Below, piece by piece: positions 54,500-63,328 of a stretch of DNA of 64,000 nt (the first letter of the stretch is position 1; each line of letters starts with the position of its first letter). The stretch lies in contig NC_016630.1 in the NCBI RefSeq assembly GCF_000163895.2, positions 1 to 64,000 of the forward strand. The letters are read 5' to 3'. Below the pieces are notes generated by a model. The model saw nothing but the letters and a program-made list of their open reading frames with translations. It made no database searches and was not told the origin of the DNA. Position numbers and translations under genes: made by a program. Origin of the DNA: Filifactor alocis ATCC 35896 (GTDB taxonomy: Bacteria > Bacillota > Clostridia > Peptostreptococcales > Filifactoraceae).

Positions 54500-55431
54500 A
54501 AGAAATCAAGGACGAATTTCCGAATCCTGTGTTAGCATTGGGACGTGATGATTATATTGAAGGTTGTAGTTTCTGTACTGCATTTGATGAAAATGAAATT
54601 ATTGTAGACAGTGAAAATATAGTTATCCCAATGAAGTATTCTCTTGTTTGCAACGGATTACAGACTTTGATTGATTCCGGAGATGCTGTGGTAGTAATCA
54701 GTGTCAAAAGTAGTGCAGCATCATATAGCAAGCTTTTCAAATTTCCGGTAGGGTCTACAGAAATGCCGATATTTGTGCCGAAATTTTCCGTAGTTACTAA
54801 AATGGATATTATCGGCTCTGTTATTGCTACTCATAATATCGATAATTTCCGCTGTGATGGTGAATTTAATGATATGTACTTCGGAGGTGTCAGCTTTGAG
54901 ATTCGCAAAGGAGATATTTTGGCAACAGAGGATAGGCGTTCAATTTATGTAGATGACACAGAACTTGAAAAGCCCATTTCTTCTATCTTCGATATCAGTA
55001 GACATGATAATCAGGAATCAGATGTCGTTCCCAATTTTGAGGATGAGAAGATTCAGATTTTTCTCAAAAATGAATTATATGATTTGTATTACAAATTCAA
55101 AGATTTTAATAATGGTGTTTTGAGAAGATATGCAGCAGGAGTAATTGTTTACCCGGTTTTAGTTGAAGCTGTCGGATATGTAATTAGTCACTACCAGAAC
55201 GGTGGCGAGTCAGATGACGGAACCGGATACAGTGGTAAGCGCTGGTTTAGAGCAATAGATCATAAAGCAGATGCAAAAGGAATCGACCTGCGTAGTTATG
55301 AAGGTTATCCAACTACACTTGCAAACGATATGCTCGGAGATATTGCTCTCGATGCTCTTAAGAGTTTTAAGGATACTTTAGACAGTGAAATGAATAGCGG
55401 TGAAACACAAATGATAGGAGGTGTTGATTAA
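54496..55431 (+). CDS. Unknown 311-residue protein of the ATPase operon
   Basis: Not recognised. The first half is beta-type (IVIPMKYSLVCNGLQTLIDS, VVVISVKSSAASYSKLF, then FFGG-type turns), which could bind the partner ATPase; from about residue 180 it is helical (IQIFLKNELYDLYYKFKDF), with YPVLVEAVGYVISHY and RWFRAIDHKADAKGIDLR. No nuclease, helicase or membrane motif is seen. It overlaps the ATPase by 4 bases and the next gene by 1, so stoichiometric partnership is probable. Confidence 0.8.
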   Translation: MKEIKDEFPNPVLALGRDDYIEGCSFCTAFDENEIIVDSENIVIPMKYSLVCNGLQTLIDSGDAVVVISVKSSAASYSKLFKFPVGSTEMPIFVPKFSVVTKMDIIGSVIATHNIDNFRCDGEFNDMYFGGVSFEIRKGDILATEDRRSIYVDDTELEKPISSIFDISRHDNQESDVVPNFEDEKIQIFLKNELYDLYYKFKDFNNGVLRRYAAGVIVYPVLVEAVGYVISHYQNGGESDDGTGYSGKRWFRAIDHKADAKGIDLRSYEGYPTTLANDMLGDIALDALKSFKDTLDSEMNSGETQMIGGVD

Positions 55432-56234
55432 TGCTTTTAGGATATTTTACAGAAGAAGCCTATGAAAAACTCCTCCACGAGATCCCGCAAAATGCTGACA
55501 ATTACTCTTCCAACGAAGACTGGCTGCCTACTTATTTCGGTAGTTCCGATGGATATTTCAAAACATCATCTGTAGATGTCGGAAGGTTTAAGCCTTCATA
55601 TACTTCTGGAAAAAAAGATGATGCTCAAAAATCTCAGGAGGATTTGGTTAACACAAGGCTCATATATGAAGCTTTCCGTAACCTTACACCCTTGCAAGCA
55701 TCAAATAAGTATATGTGGACATATCTTTGTCATGTTATTCCTGAATATAGAGGTTATATTCAAGATCGTTGGATGCAGGAAGAACGCTCAAATACCATTA
55801 AAAACAGGTACTTTGTTACAACTCCCGGTAGTCTTCTAAATGATAATGCGTTGTCTCGTCTTTGGTGGTATGGATATCTCACTTATGATTGCAACGGAAG
55901 TAACCACTATGCTTTAACCGAAATTCTTTTTACAAATCAGACAATATGTACCGATGTCATGGATACCTTCAATCGTATGAATTTTGACCGTATACGTGGT
56001 GTGCTGACGGCAATTAAAGATTTTAAAGAAGAACTATCAAACAACGAGGGAATTACTGACTATTTCCGTGAATGCAAAAAGTATTTGAATCATTACGCAG
56101 CAGTTACAACTTTGGAATTTCTTGATAGTGATGAAATCCATAATCTTGCATTCAACTATATGATGAAGCTGCGTGAGGAAAAACTAAACGGAACATTTAC
56201 TAATGCAAAGAACAAGAGAAAGAAAAAGAAATGA
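55431..56234 (+). CDS. DUF6339-like protein of the ATPase operon
   Basis: 267 residues. It contains RYFVTTPGSLLNDNALSRLW and WWYGYLTYDCNG, the NALSRLWW pattern of the DUF6339 family as I remember it. An acidic/aromatic N-terminus and a strongly basic tail (TNAKNKRKKKK) that could bind nucleic acid flank it. Function of the family is unknown. Start ATG 55431 overlaps the previous stop by one base, and its last 4 bases overlap the HEPN gene. The tag DUF6339 should be tested by profile search. Confidence 0.7.
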   Translation: MLLGYFTEEAYEKLLHEIPQNADNYSSNEDWLPTYFGSSDGYFKTSSVDVGRFKPSYTSGKKDDAQKSQEDLVNTRLIYEAFRNLTPLQASNKYMWTYLCHVIPEYRGYIQDRWMQEERSNTIKNRYFVTTPGSLLNDNALSRLWWYGYLTYDCNGSNHYALTEILFTNQTICTDVMDTFNRMNFDRIRGVLTAIKDFKEELSNNEGITDYFRECKKYLNHYAAVTTLEFLDSDEIHNLAFNYMMKLREEKLNGTFTNAKNKRKKKK

Positions 56235-56650
56235 CACATTATTTAGATTGCATATGGTGTTATTCTGCATTCTATGGTGAACAGATTCGTATTTCGGTAC
56301 AATTACATGAGGAGGGCAATAGCTATGCTGCGTTTTTACTTTTGTTTAATATTTTTGAACTTCTCTGTAAGTTATTAAAGGAATCTGATGATGAAAATGT
56401 AGTATCGGATATAAAATGGATGCTTGAGAATGCTCTAATAACTTCAGAAGAAGAGGTGTTTCTTAACAGTCAAGATGGTATTCGAAAAATCCGTAATATT
56501 ATGACACACAGAAATCTGTATGAATACTATTTTGAGGATGATGGAATTGTTTATTCGTTTGCAGATTTCGAGACTTGGGATATAGCATACACAAAGTATG
56601 CTCCTCGCATAATTGAGATAATGTACAATGCAATTGTAAATAAAGACTGA
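56231..56650 (+). CDS. HEPN-like protein with RX4H motif
   Basis: 139 residues, all helical. It contains IRKIRNIMTHRN, where Arg88 and His93 form RX4H, the RNase motif of HEPN domains. The position in the second half of a small helical protein is as expected. HEPN RNases serve as effectors in many abortive defence systems; not all members are active. Overlaps the DUF6339-like gene by 4 bases and ends the operon. Other readings: a minimal HEPN partner of a nucleotidyltransferase, although no such gene is beside it. Confidence 0.7.
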   Translation: MTHYLDCIWCYSAFYGEQIRISVQLHEEGNSYAAFLLLFNIFELLCKLLKESDDENVVSDIKWMLENALITSEEEVFLNSQDGIRKIRNIMTHRNLYEYYFEDDGIVYSFADFETWDIAYTKYAPRIIEIMYNAIVNKD

Positions 56651-57327
56651 ACCGCTAATAATGCCTACCCTGAAAATATGGGGATGGCACTACTTACATA
56701 TATTTAACAATCCCGTCTATCCATTCGTTCAGTGAGAGTTTCTGTCAAGTTTTTTCGCTGAATATTCTTGATAACAACCGCAATGGTAGAGCAAACACCA
56801 TACAGTTAAGAAAGAAATAAATAAATATCGGTTATGTACTTTTACTAAAAAAGAGAGAAAGATAATTTGATTCGCCAGGAGAAAACAACCACACAAGAGT
56901 AGAACTGCTCATTTGTTGGTCGTTTTCTATTTAAAGGCATCATTGCACAAAATCTTCTTATTTTTTTAAAATTTTTTGTTGTAAAAGCAGACAACAAGAG
57001 AGTGTCTTTTTTGCAAATAAAAGGAGTCATTTTAATGGGATGATTGGTTGGACTGACTGATCATCGTTGTTTCAATTTCGTTTGTACAAGCAATGCTATT
57101 AACTATTAGAACTGACAGGTTGAATGCTTTGAACTATATGATTCTCCAAATTATTTTTCAGCAATTGTACATTTTGCATACCCGGCATTTTAAACGGAGA
57201 ATAGTATAACAATACATTTGGTTTGTATCACGAGTGCCTTATGCCGGAGTTACACCATTTCACACTACAAATAACAGCAAATCAAATTGATTGTAGAACG
57301 CTTTGAATTATGGCACTTTGCAGAAAT
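56651..57327. other. Gene-free region after the ATPase operon
   Basis: About 680 bases with no convincing gene. It contains an imperfect hairpin at about 56879-56933 (arms agaaaacaacca / tggtcgttttct) and many short broken frames. It may be the right end of the acquired island; I see no IS terminal repeats, no tRNA and no direct repeats that would mark an attachment site. Confidence 0.5.
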
Positions 57328-57355
57328 TTGAAAAAATGTAGGAATATGGTATAAT
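57328..57355 (+). promoter_or_regulatory. Sigma-A-type promoter of the beta-propeller gene
   Basis: TTGAAA (57328-57333), 16-base spacer, TATAAT (57350-57355). The 5' leader to ATG 57495 is about 130 bases. Confidence 0.75.
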
Positions 57356-57494
57356 GGTATTACTTATCAGAGCAAAATGCAAAGTATGAGGTTGAATGTT
57401 CAGAGTGTGATAAGGTAATTACACAAATTTATTTTTAATGAGAGGAACTTTTTGAAGGTTATTTTTTTACAGTATCAAAAAAGGAGGAAACACC

Positions 57495-59636
57495 ATGAAG
57501 AAAAGACTGGTTTCTACAATGATAATGGTCCTGATTGCAAGTATTATATGTTGCACAACGGCATTTGCCTATGGAAAGAAGTCAACTGATACAAAGCAGG
57601 TAAATATCTATGAAACAATGGAAATTCAACTGAATAAGTCTGATGATAAGATAAGAGACAAGATTGTGTTCACTAATTTGGATGGAAAGGTATTACCTTA
57701 CTTTTTGAATCAAAAAAGCCCTAATACCTATTTGATTTTGCCGCTCTATGGCGAAAATGAAGAAATTAAAATGAAGATTAACTTGAATCCGAAGGACTAT
57801 ACGCTGAAGAACACAAAGGAAGTTTTTTATTTAGATAACGAACAAAACGCAAAAGAGTTGCAGACCCATCTTTCACAGTACTACCGTACGATGGATTACG
57901 GATTAAAAGACGGAATGCTTGCTATAGAGGAGGAAGCTGGTGCGGCGACACCTGCTAAAGAGAAACGTGATTATAGTGAAACAAATCATCAAGTGGAAGG
58001 CGTAGAAGAAGGTCATGTGATAAAAACGGACGGACAATACATCTATTATATTTCTGATGATTCCGTTATGATTACAAAGGCGGAAAAAGGAAAGTTATCT
58101 ATCCAAAAAACACTTGTTTTACCGGAGAATGTGATTCCGATGGAGTTGTATGTCGATCAAAAAAAATTGATTGTCATAGGCGACTTTTATAATCCGAATT
58201 ACTATGACCCTCATATAGACTCTGTGACACCTTATGGAGGAACAGTGACATTGGTATATGATGTGACCAATATCGAACAGCCGAAAAAAATAAGAGAGTT
58301 GGTGCAACAAGGATATTATCTATCTTCCAGAAAAAATGGTAAAGTGGTTCATGTGGTAACACAAAATGCACCGTTTGTAAGTATGCCGATGGCGGAAGAT
58401 ACAAAATCTCCTCAAAGGGATATAGGAATTTTGAAGGAAGAATTGAATGGTACAAAAGCACCTCATAATGTTGCGAGATACGATAAGATAATCGTATTTC
58501 CGGGAAACTATACTTCTAATATGGTCACTATGACAAGTTTTGATGTGGCAACCAACCGGAGTGCAGAACAAATCTCCTATATCGGCAATGGAGAAGAACT
58601 GTATTTATCTCAAAATGATTTGGTCATCTCTTATACAGGATATCCTCGTACGGAGGAGACTTTGGCAAAGGATTCTGCTAAAAAATCTAACATTCAGCCA
58701 AAAGGATATCCGTTTTATTGGGAACCATATACGTTTTTAAATCGTTTCCGATTGCAAGGAACAAAAGCAACTTATATCGGTTCAAATCGAATCAAGGGAA
58801 CATTGTTGAATCAGTTTGCATTGGATGAACACGATGGATTTTTGCGTGTTGCCTTCACATCAGAACGCAACGGAGGCAACGGGATTGCCGTTTTTGATTC
58901 AAAGATGAATTTGGTAAGTTCGTTGAACGGTTTGGCAAGGGGAGAGAGAATTTATTCTGTTCGTTTTATGCAGGATAGAGCTTATCTTGTCACATTTAAG
59001 GAAGTCGATCCGTTTTTTGTCATAGATTTGAAAAAAGCAACAGCTCCGAAGGTAATGGGATATCTTAAATTACCGGGATACAGCACCTATCTTCATCCGA
59101 TTGACCAAAACCATGTATTGGGATTTGGATATTCTGTGAAGCAGGAGAGAAACAGAATTGTAAATGATGGAGTGAAAGTGGCAATTTTTGATGTGACAAA
59201 TGTTTCAAAACCGGTTGTATGTTCCGAACAGCTGATAGGAAAGCAGGGAACTTACAGTGACCTTGGATATACACATAAAGCGTTGTTATATCATCCGACC
59301 AAAAAATATTTAGGTTTTCCGATTACAGTAGCAACGCCGGATTTACGAAAATCAAGTATAGGATCAGTAGATTTTCAGGGAGCATATTTTTACCAAATTT
59401 CTCCGAAGTATGAATTGAAGAAAAAAGGACAAATTTCTCATGTAACGAAAGAATTGACATTCGGAGGTTACAATTACAATATATCAGGAATGGTTTATAT
59501 CGATGATGTCATCTATGCTATTTCTCATGATAAAGTAAGTTCGCATGAAGATGGTGCTTTGCGTCAAATTGATGAAAAGTATTGGGAAAGACTGCCTCAA
59601 AAGAATCCCACGGTAGGATCGATTGCGGTAGACTAA
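57495..59636 (+). CDS. Secreted beta-propeller domain protein (PF09826-type)
   Basis: 713 residues with a signal peptide (KKRLVSTMIMVLIASIICC, then TTAFA) and a cysteine pair in the hydrophobic part. The C-terminal beta-propeller type begins at the signature YSETNHQVEGVEEGHVIKTD followed by QYIYYIS (about residues 160-195) and has repeated strand blocks to the end. This family (secreted proteins with a C-terminal propeller related to WD-40) is frequent in Bacillota and archaea and of unknown function. ATG 57495 follows aaaggaggaaacacc, a strong site. Terminator at 59695. Confidence 0.88.
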   Translation: MKKRLVSTMIMVLIASIICCTTAFAYGKKSTDTKQVNIYETMEIQLNKSDDKIRDKIVFTNLDGKVLPYFLNQKSPNTYLILPLYGENEEIKMKINLNPKDYTLKNTKEVFYLDNEQNAKELQTHLSQYYRTMDYGLKDGMLAIEEEAGAATPAKEKRDYSETNHQVEGVEEGHVIKTDGQYIYYISDDSVMITKAEKGKLSIQKTLVLPENVIPMELYVDQKKLIVIGDFYNPNYYDPHIDSVTPYGGTVTLVYDVTNIEQPKKIRELVQQGYYLSSRKNGKVVHVVTQNAPFVSMPMAEDTKSPQRDIGILKEELNGTKAPHNVARYDKIIVFPGNYTSNMVTMTSFDVATNRSAEQISYIGNGEELYLSQNDLVISYTGYPRTEETLAKDSAKKSNIQPKGYPFYWEPYTFLNRFRLQGTKATYIGSNRIKGTLLNQFALDEHDGFLRVAFTSERNGGNGIAVFDSKMNLVSSLNGLARGERIYSVRFMQDRAYLVTFKEVDPFFVIDLKKATAPKVMGYLKLPGYSTYLHPIDQNHVLGFGYSVKQERNRIVNDGVKVAIFDVTNVSKPVVCSEQLIGKQGTYSDLGYTHKALLYHPTKKYLGFPITVATPDLRKSSIGSVDFQGAYFYQISPKYELKKKGQISHVTKELTFGGYNYNISGMVYIDDVIYAISHDKVSSHEDGALRQIDEKYWERLPQKNPTVGSIAVD

Positions 59637-59694
59637 ACGATAAGAACAAACAACTTTCTGTAAGAGAGTGATACAACTTGATAGGAAAAGTGAA

Positions 59695-59721
59695 GGGAGA
59701 GGGAGACCTCTCTCTTTTTTT
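59695..59721 (+). terminator. Rho-independent terminator
   Basis: Arms gggagagg (59695-59702) and cctctctc (59707-59714), 8 bp with one G-U, loop gaga, followed by seven Ts. Confidence 0.92.
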
Positions 59722-59955
59722 GCTTGTATGATCTGTTTTGTATCATATGCCAATGTCAAAAAAGAGTGTTTTTTACATTTCAATTGATAGCCTTTTGATT
59801 GATAGCTTTTCTACGGGAGATTTGATGAGCAGGATTTTTTAACAGGAGTGAGAGTTTGTGAACGGCATCACTTGACAAAAGATATTTTTATAGGCTATAC
59901 TGAGTAGCCTATCTTTTTTGAAAAGAAGTAGGAATCTACAACTTGCTTTGTAGAA

Positions 59956-60002
59956 AGAAATGTTTTCTTGGTAACCCATTTCTATAAAAAAACAAGAGGA
60001 GG
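59956..60002 (+). promoter_or_regulatory. preQ1-I riboswitch (translational)
   Basis: P1 agaaatg (59956-59962) pairs perfectly with catttct (59977-59983). The loop contains tcttg (59966-59970) and ends with gtaacc, as in the Thermoanaerobacter class. After an A-rich tail (ataaaaaaa) comes caaga (59993-59997), complementary to tcttg, forming the H-type pseudoknot. The pairing covers the start of the ribosome site agaggagg (59995-60002), so ligand binding should block translation of queT at 60010. All elements of the smallest preQ1 aptamer are visible, and the downstream gene imports queuosine precursors. Confidence 0.92.
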
Positions 60003-60009
60003 AAACAGA

Positions 60010-60483
60010 ATGAAATGGAATGTGAAACTTTTGGTGTGGAACGCAATGATTGCGGCATTGTATGCGGTGCTTACGATAAGTTTGGAACCGATTAGCTATG
60101 GTGCGGTACAATTTCGACTTTCGGAAGTGATGACCTTATTGGCATTTGCAAATCCGATGTTTGTGCCGGGATTGGTGTTGGGTTGCGTGATTGCAAATCT
60201 CTTCAGTCCGCTTGGTGCGATTGATGTGTTCGTAGGTTCTTTTGCGACATTCCTTGCAATTTATCCTATGAGATATTGTAAGAATGTGTATTGGGCATCT
60301 TTGTTGCCGACAATTGCAAACGGAATCATCATCGGAATAGAGCTTACTGTATTGTATCAAATTCCGATTTATATGAGTATGGCATCCGTTGCTGCAGGAG
60401 AGTTTGTGGTGGTATCCGTAATTGGAACACAACTGTACCGTATTTTTGTGCAACGAAAGTGGAATCAATCCCACGCATCTTAA
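60010..60483 (+). CDS. queT: Queuosine precursor ECF transporter S component QueT
   Basis: 157-residue membrane protein of the QueT family. Typical segments: LEPISYGAVQFRLSEVMTLL, FANPMFVPGLVLGCVIANLF and SPLGAIDVFVGSFATFLAIY; five or six hydrophobic helices. It captures preQ1 or a related precursor for a shared ECF ATPase module not in this window. ATG 60010 lies 8 bases after the riboswitch-controlled ribosome site; upstream in-frame starts (59968) fall inside the riboswitch and are not used. Confidence 0.93.
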   Translation: MKWNVKLLVWNAMIAALYAVLTISLEPISYGAVQFRLSEVMTLLAFANPMFVPGLVLGCVIANLFSPLGAIDVFVGSFATFLAIYPMRYCKNVYWASLLPTIANGIIIGIELTVLYQIPIYMSMASVAAGEFVVVSVIGTQLYRIFVQRKWNQSHAS

Positions 60484-60513
60484 TTTTGAACATAATAGAT
60501 GGTTGAAAACAGG

Positions 60514-60557
60514 AAAAGCTGTGTTATTTTTTGATAAAATAGCATAGTTTTTTTGTT
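60514..60557 (+). terminator. Rho-independent terminator after queT
   Basis: Arms of 17 bases (60514-60530 and 60536-60552) pair with three G-U and 14 Watson-Crick pairs, loop about 5, followed by a T-run. Confidence 0.85.
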
Positions 60558-60635
60558 TTTATGGTATACTTTTGACAGTACAGGATTTGTGATGGGAAAC
60601 AAGTAGAAATAAAAAATAGATATAAGGTGAAAAAG

Positions 60636-61136
60636 ATGAATACAATGTTACGAAAAAAAATGGCACTGATTGCCATGCTTATCATAGGGACGGCTTTTGT
60701 GGTTACTCGATGCAGTGTGAATCGCGGAAATTCTTTTCACAAGATACATGCACACTATGACAAAATTACTTCCATTGAGATAAAAGCGCCGAAGGGAACT
60801 GTTGTGCAAGTGGATAACAAAGGGCTTGTCAATCAGGTTAAAAAGTATTGCAAACCGACAGACAAGATGTCAAGTTATCGGGAAGATTTTGAAAAAAATA
60901 CAACAGGAACGCCGATTACCATTTCATTTTATCAAGAGGATAAGTTGTTGTTTGAAGAAAAGCTCTATCGCTTGAAGGAATCCGTTTTGGACAAGCAGGA
61001 AGTCGGAAAAGCCCGTTGTATCTATATTCAAGCAGTGCCGTGTGCTGTCAAGATAGACGATGAATGGATTGCAATCAACGGCTCTGATGCACAAGTAGAA
61101 AAATATATCGGAGAACTTTGGAGTGAAAACAAATAG
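60636..61136 (+). CDS. Membrane-anchored or lipoprotein-like protein, unknown
   Basis: 166 residues. A basic start (MNTMLRKKM) and a hydrophobic helix (ALIAMLIIGTAFVVT) are followed by RCSV, so Cys could be a lipidation site, but the residues before it (VTR) do not make a good lipobox. The rest is a soluble beta-type domain with ITISFYQEDKLLFEEKLYRL and RCIYIQAVPCAVKI. No family recognised. ATG 60636 follows aaggtg; a GTG at 60627 is in frame but leaves no site. It lies between queT and trpS. Confidence 0.65.
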   Translation: MNTMLRKKMALIAMLIIGTAFVVTRCSVNRGNSFHKIHAHYDKITSIEIKAPKGTVVQVDNKGLVNQVKKYCKPTDKMSSYREDFEKNTTGTPITISFYQEDKLLFEEKLYRLKESVLDKQEVGKARCIYIQAVPCAVKIDDEWIAINGSDAQVEKYIGELWSENK

Positions 61137-61170
61137 ACAAAACAGTGGAATAGATAGAGAGGAGATTATC

Positions 61171-62166
61171 ATGGAAAAGAAAAGACTGTTCAGCGGAGTG
61201 CAACCCTCCGGAAGAATTACCTTAGGAAATTATTTGGGCGCATTGTCCAATTGGACAACATTGCAGGATGAATATGAATGTATTTTTTCGATTGTGGATA
61301 TGCATGCCATTACGGTACCGCAAAATCCGAAGGAGTTGAGAGAAAATGCGTTGTTGTTGTTGGCACAATACCTTGCGATTGGAATTGATCCGCAAAAAAG
61401 CACGATTTTTATCCAATCTCATGTACCGGAACATGCCGAATTGAGCTGGGTGCTTTCCACAATGACCTATATGGGCGAACTGAACAGAATGACACAGTAC
61501 AAAGAAAAATCTCAAAAGAACAGCGATAATTTGAATGCAGGGCTATTCACTTATCCTGTTCTGATGGCGGCGGATATTTTGCTTTACTGCACAGACTTGG
61601 TGCCGGTAGGAGCGGATCAAAAGCAGCATTTGGAGTTGGCAAGAGATTTGGCAAACCGATTCAACCACAGATATTCGGATACCTTCCCTGTACCGGAAGG
61701 ATTTTTTCCGAAAGTTGCGGCAAGGGTGATGAGCTTGCAGGAGCCGAACAAAAAAATGAGCAAGTCCGATGCCAACGAAAACGGATTCATTTCTCTGTTA
61801 GACGAGCATGATGTGATTATCAAAAAAATAAAACGAGCCGTGACAGACTCTGTCGGAATTGTGCAATACAACGACGAACAGGCGGGAATCAAGAACTTGT
61901 TGGAAATTTACAGCAAAATGACAGGAGAAAGCATTGAATCAATCGTTGCAAAATATGGCGGAAAAGGATACGGAGACTTCAAACAGGATACCGCAGAAAT
62001 CGTAGCGGAAGGACTTCGACCGGTTCGAGAAAAAACAAAAGAATTGTTAAGCGACAAAGCTTATTTGGAATCCGTTTATCGTGAAGGAGCAGAAAAAGCG
62101 GAGGCGATTGCAAGAAAAACATTGAGAAAAGTTCATAAGAAAATAGGATTTTTGCCAAGAGGATAG
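61171..62166 (+). CDS. trpS: Tryptophanyl-tRNA synthetase
   Basis: 331 residues, class I synthetase. FSGVQPSGRITLGNYLGAL holds the HIGH-like TLGN element; the KMSKS loop reads KKMSKSDA. VGADQKQHLELARDLANRFN (family GxDQxxHxEL) is present. ATG 61171 follows agagaggagattatc; an in-frame ATG at 61123 overlaps the previous gene and is not used. No T-box leader is visible in front of it. It is followed by lspA after 9 bases, so they form one operon. Confidence 0.97.
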   Translation: MEKKRLFSGVQPSGRITLGNYLGALSNWTTLQDEYECIFSIVDMHAITVPQNPKELRENALLLLAQYLAIGIDPQKSTIFIQSHVPEHAELSWVLSTMTYMGELNRMTQYKEKSQKNSDNLNAGLFTYPVLMAADILLYCTDLVPVGADQKQHLELARDLANRFNHRYSDTFPVPEGFFPKVAARVMSLQEPNKKMSKSDANENGFISLLDEHDVIIKKIKRAVTDSVGIVQYNDEQAGIKNLLEIYSKMTGESIESIVAKYGGKGYGDFKQDTAEIVAEGLRPVREKTKELLSDKAYLESVYREGAEKAEAIARKTLRKVHKKIGFLPRG

Positions 62167-62175
62167 GAGTAAGTC

Positions 62176-62640
62176 ATGGGTTATATCGTGTTATTTGTCG
62201 TGTTGTTGATAGCCGATCAAGGGAGCAAGTACTGGGCAAGAACCGTATTGTATCAACAATCGAGTATCCAAGTGATTCCCCATGTGTTGCGATTCAGCTA
62301 TGTAGAGAATCGAGGGGCGGCATTTGGAATGTTGCAAGGACAAAAATTCTTTTTTGTGATAATGACATTCTTGTTGATTGGTCTGTTTTTTGTTTATCTC
62401 AAAAAGGTACATGCAAACAAGTGGATGACATTGACAGCAACCGTTATCATTGCAGGAGCGATCGGAAACCTGATTGATCGCATGTTGCTTGGTTATGTGG
62501 TTGATTTTATCGATTTTCATATTATTTGGAGATATGTGTTCAATGTTGCGGACATCTATGTAGTGGGTGGAACTCTGTTGACGGCACTTCAAGTTTTGTT
62601 ACAGGACGAAAAGGACAAGGATACTTCCTTATCGGAATAG
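62176..62640 (+). CDS. lspA: Lipoprotein signal peptidase (signal peptidase II)
   Basis: 154 residues, four membrane helices. Conserved D of IADQGSKYWA, VENRGAAFGML, and the catalytic aspartates in NLIDRMLLGYVVDFIDFH and FNVADIYVVGG. Cleaves prolipoproteins at the lipobox. ATG 62176 follows ggataggagtaagtc, 9 bases after trpS. Confidence 0.97.
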   Translation: MGYIVLFVVLLIADQGSKYWARTVLYQQSSIQVIPHVLRFSYVENRGAAFGMLQGQKFFFVIMTFLLIGLFFVYLKKVHANKWMTLTATVIIAGAIGNLIDRMLLGYVVDFIDFHIIWRYVFNVADIYVVGGTLLTALQVLLQDEKDKDTSLSE

Positions 62641-62734
62641 TACAGATGAAAACAAGTTAGGAATTAGTAGCGTTGCTTACAATATCCGAAAAATGATTGA
62701 AGAATAATACAGTTGACGAAAAAGGAGGAATCGC

Positions 62735-63328
62735 ATGGGATATATTACAAACTTGAATGAGCTGTCCCTGTTGATATGTGAACAATATATGCCGGATGTC
62801 AAAGTGGCAGTGGATATTACCTTAGGGAACGGCTTGGATGTCCAAAAGTTTCTTCCCTATATTCAGGAAAAATTGATTGCCATCGATATCCAGCAACAAG
62901 CGATTGATGTATCGAAAGAAAGGTTGCAAAAAGTACTTTCCGAAGAAGAGTACAGCAAGATAGAATTTGTTACGGATAACCATGTCAATATCGATCGGCA
63001 TGTGGATAGAGTGGACTTTGTGTTTGGGAATTTGGGATATCTTCCCAATTCCGACCATAAAATTATGACGAAGTCGAACACTACACTGATTTGTTTGGAC
63101 AAAGCATTGAAACTGTTGAATCCCAACGGATTGTTGTCCATCATCAGTTATTTGGGACAAGACAGAGGGCAGGAGCATCGCAGTTTGTGTGCTTTTTTTG
63201 AAAGCTTGGATTCCAAGCAATACAAGGTAATTCATATCAATCCTTTGAATCAGGATGAGATGGCGCCGACCTTGTTTTTGTGTCAAAAACTGTATGATGA
63301 ACCGTCACAGGAAAGAGGAGTTTTTTGA
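62735..63328 (+). CDS. mnmM: Class I SAM-dependent methyltransferase, putative rRNA methylase family (MnmM/YtqB-like)
   Basis: 197 residues. SAM site VAVDITLGNGLDVQKFLPYI (family ATxGNGxDT), IAIDIQQQAIDVSKERL, and FGNLGYLPNSDHKIMTKSNT, the NLGYLP signature of PF06962. Family members such as YtqB/MnmM methylate the nm5s2U wobble base of tRNA to mnm5s2U in bacteria that lack MnmC. ATG 62735 follows aaaaggaggaatcgc. The name mnmM rests on family resemblance. Confidence 0.82.
   Translation: MGYITNLNELSLLICEQYMPDVKVAVDITLGNGLDVQKFLPYIQEKLIAIDIQQQAIDVSKERLQKVLSEEEYSKIEFVTDNHVNIDRHVDRVDFVFGNLGYLPNSDHKIMTKSNTTLICLDKALKLLNPNGLLSIISYLGQDRGQEHRSLCAFFESLDSKQYKVIHINPLNQDEMAPTLFLCQKLYDEPSQERGVF

Noticed and set aside
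56651..57494. Possible IS or MITE remnant
   Set aside because: One imperfect hairpin only; no terminal repeats, target-site duplication or transposase fragment.
59968..60009. In-frame start upstream of queT
   Set aside because: It falls inside the preQ1 riboswitch; the regulated ribosome site serves ATG 60010.
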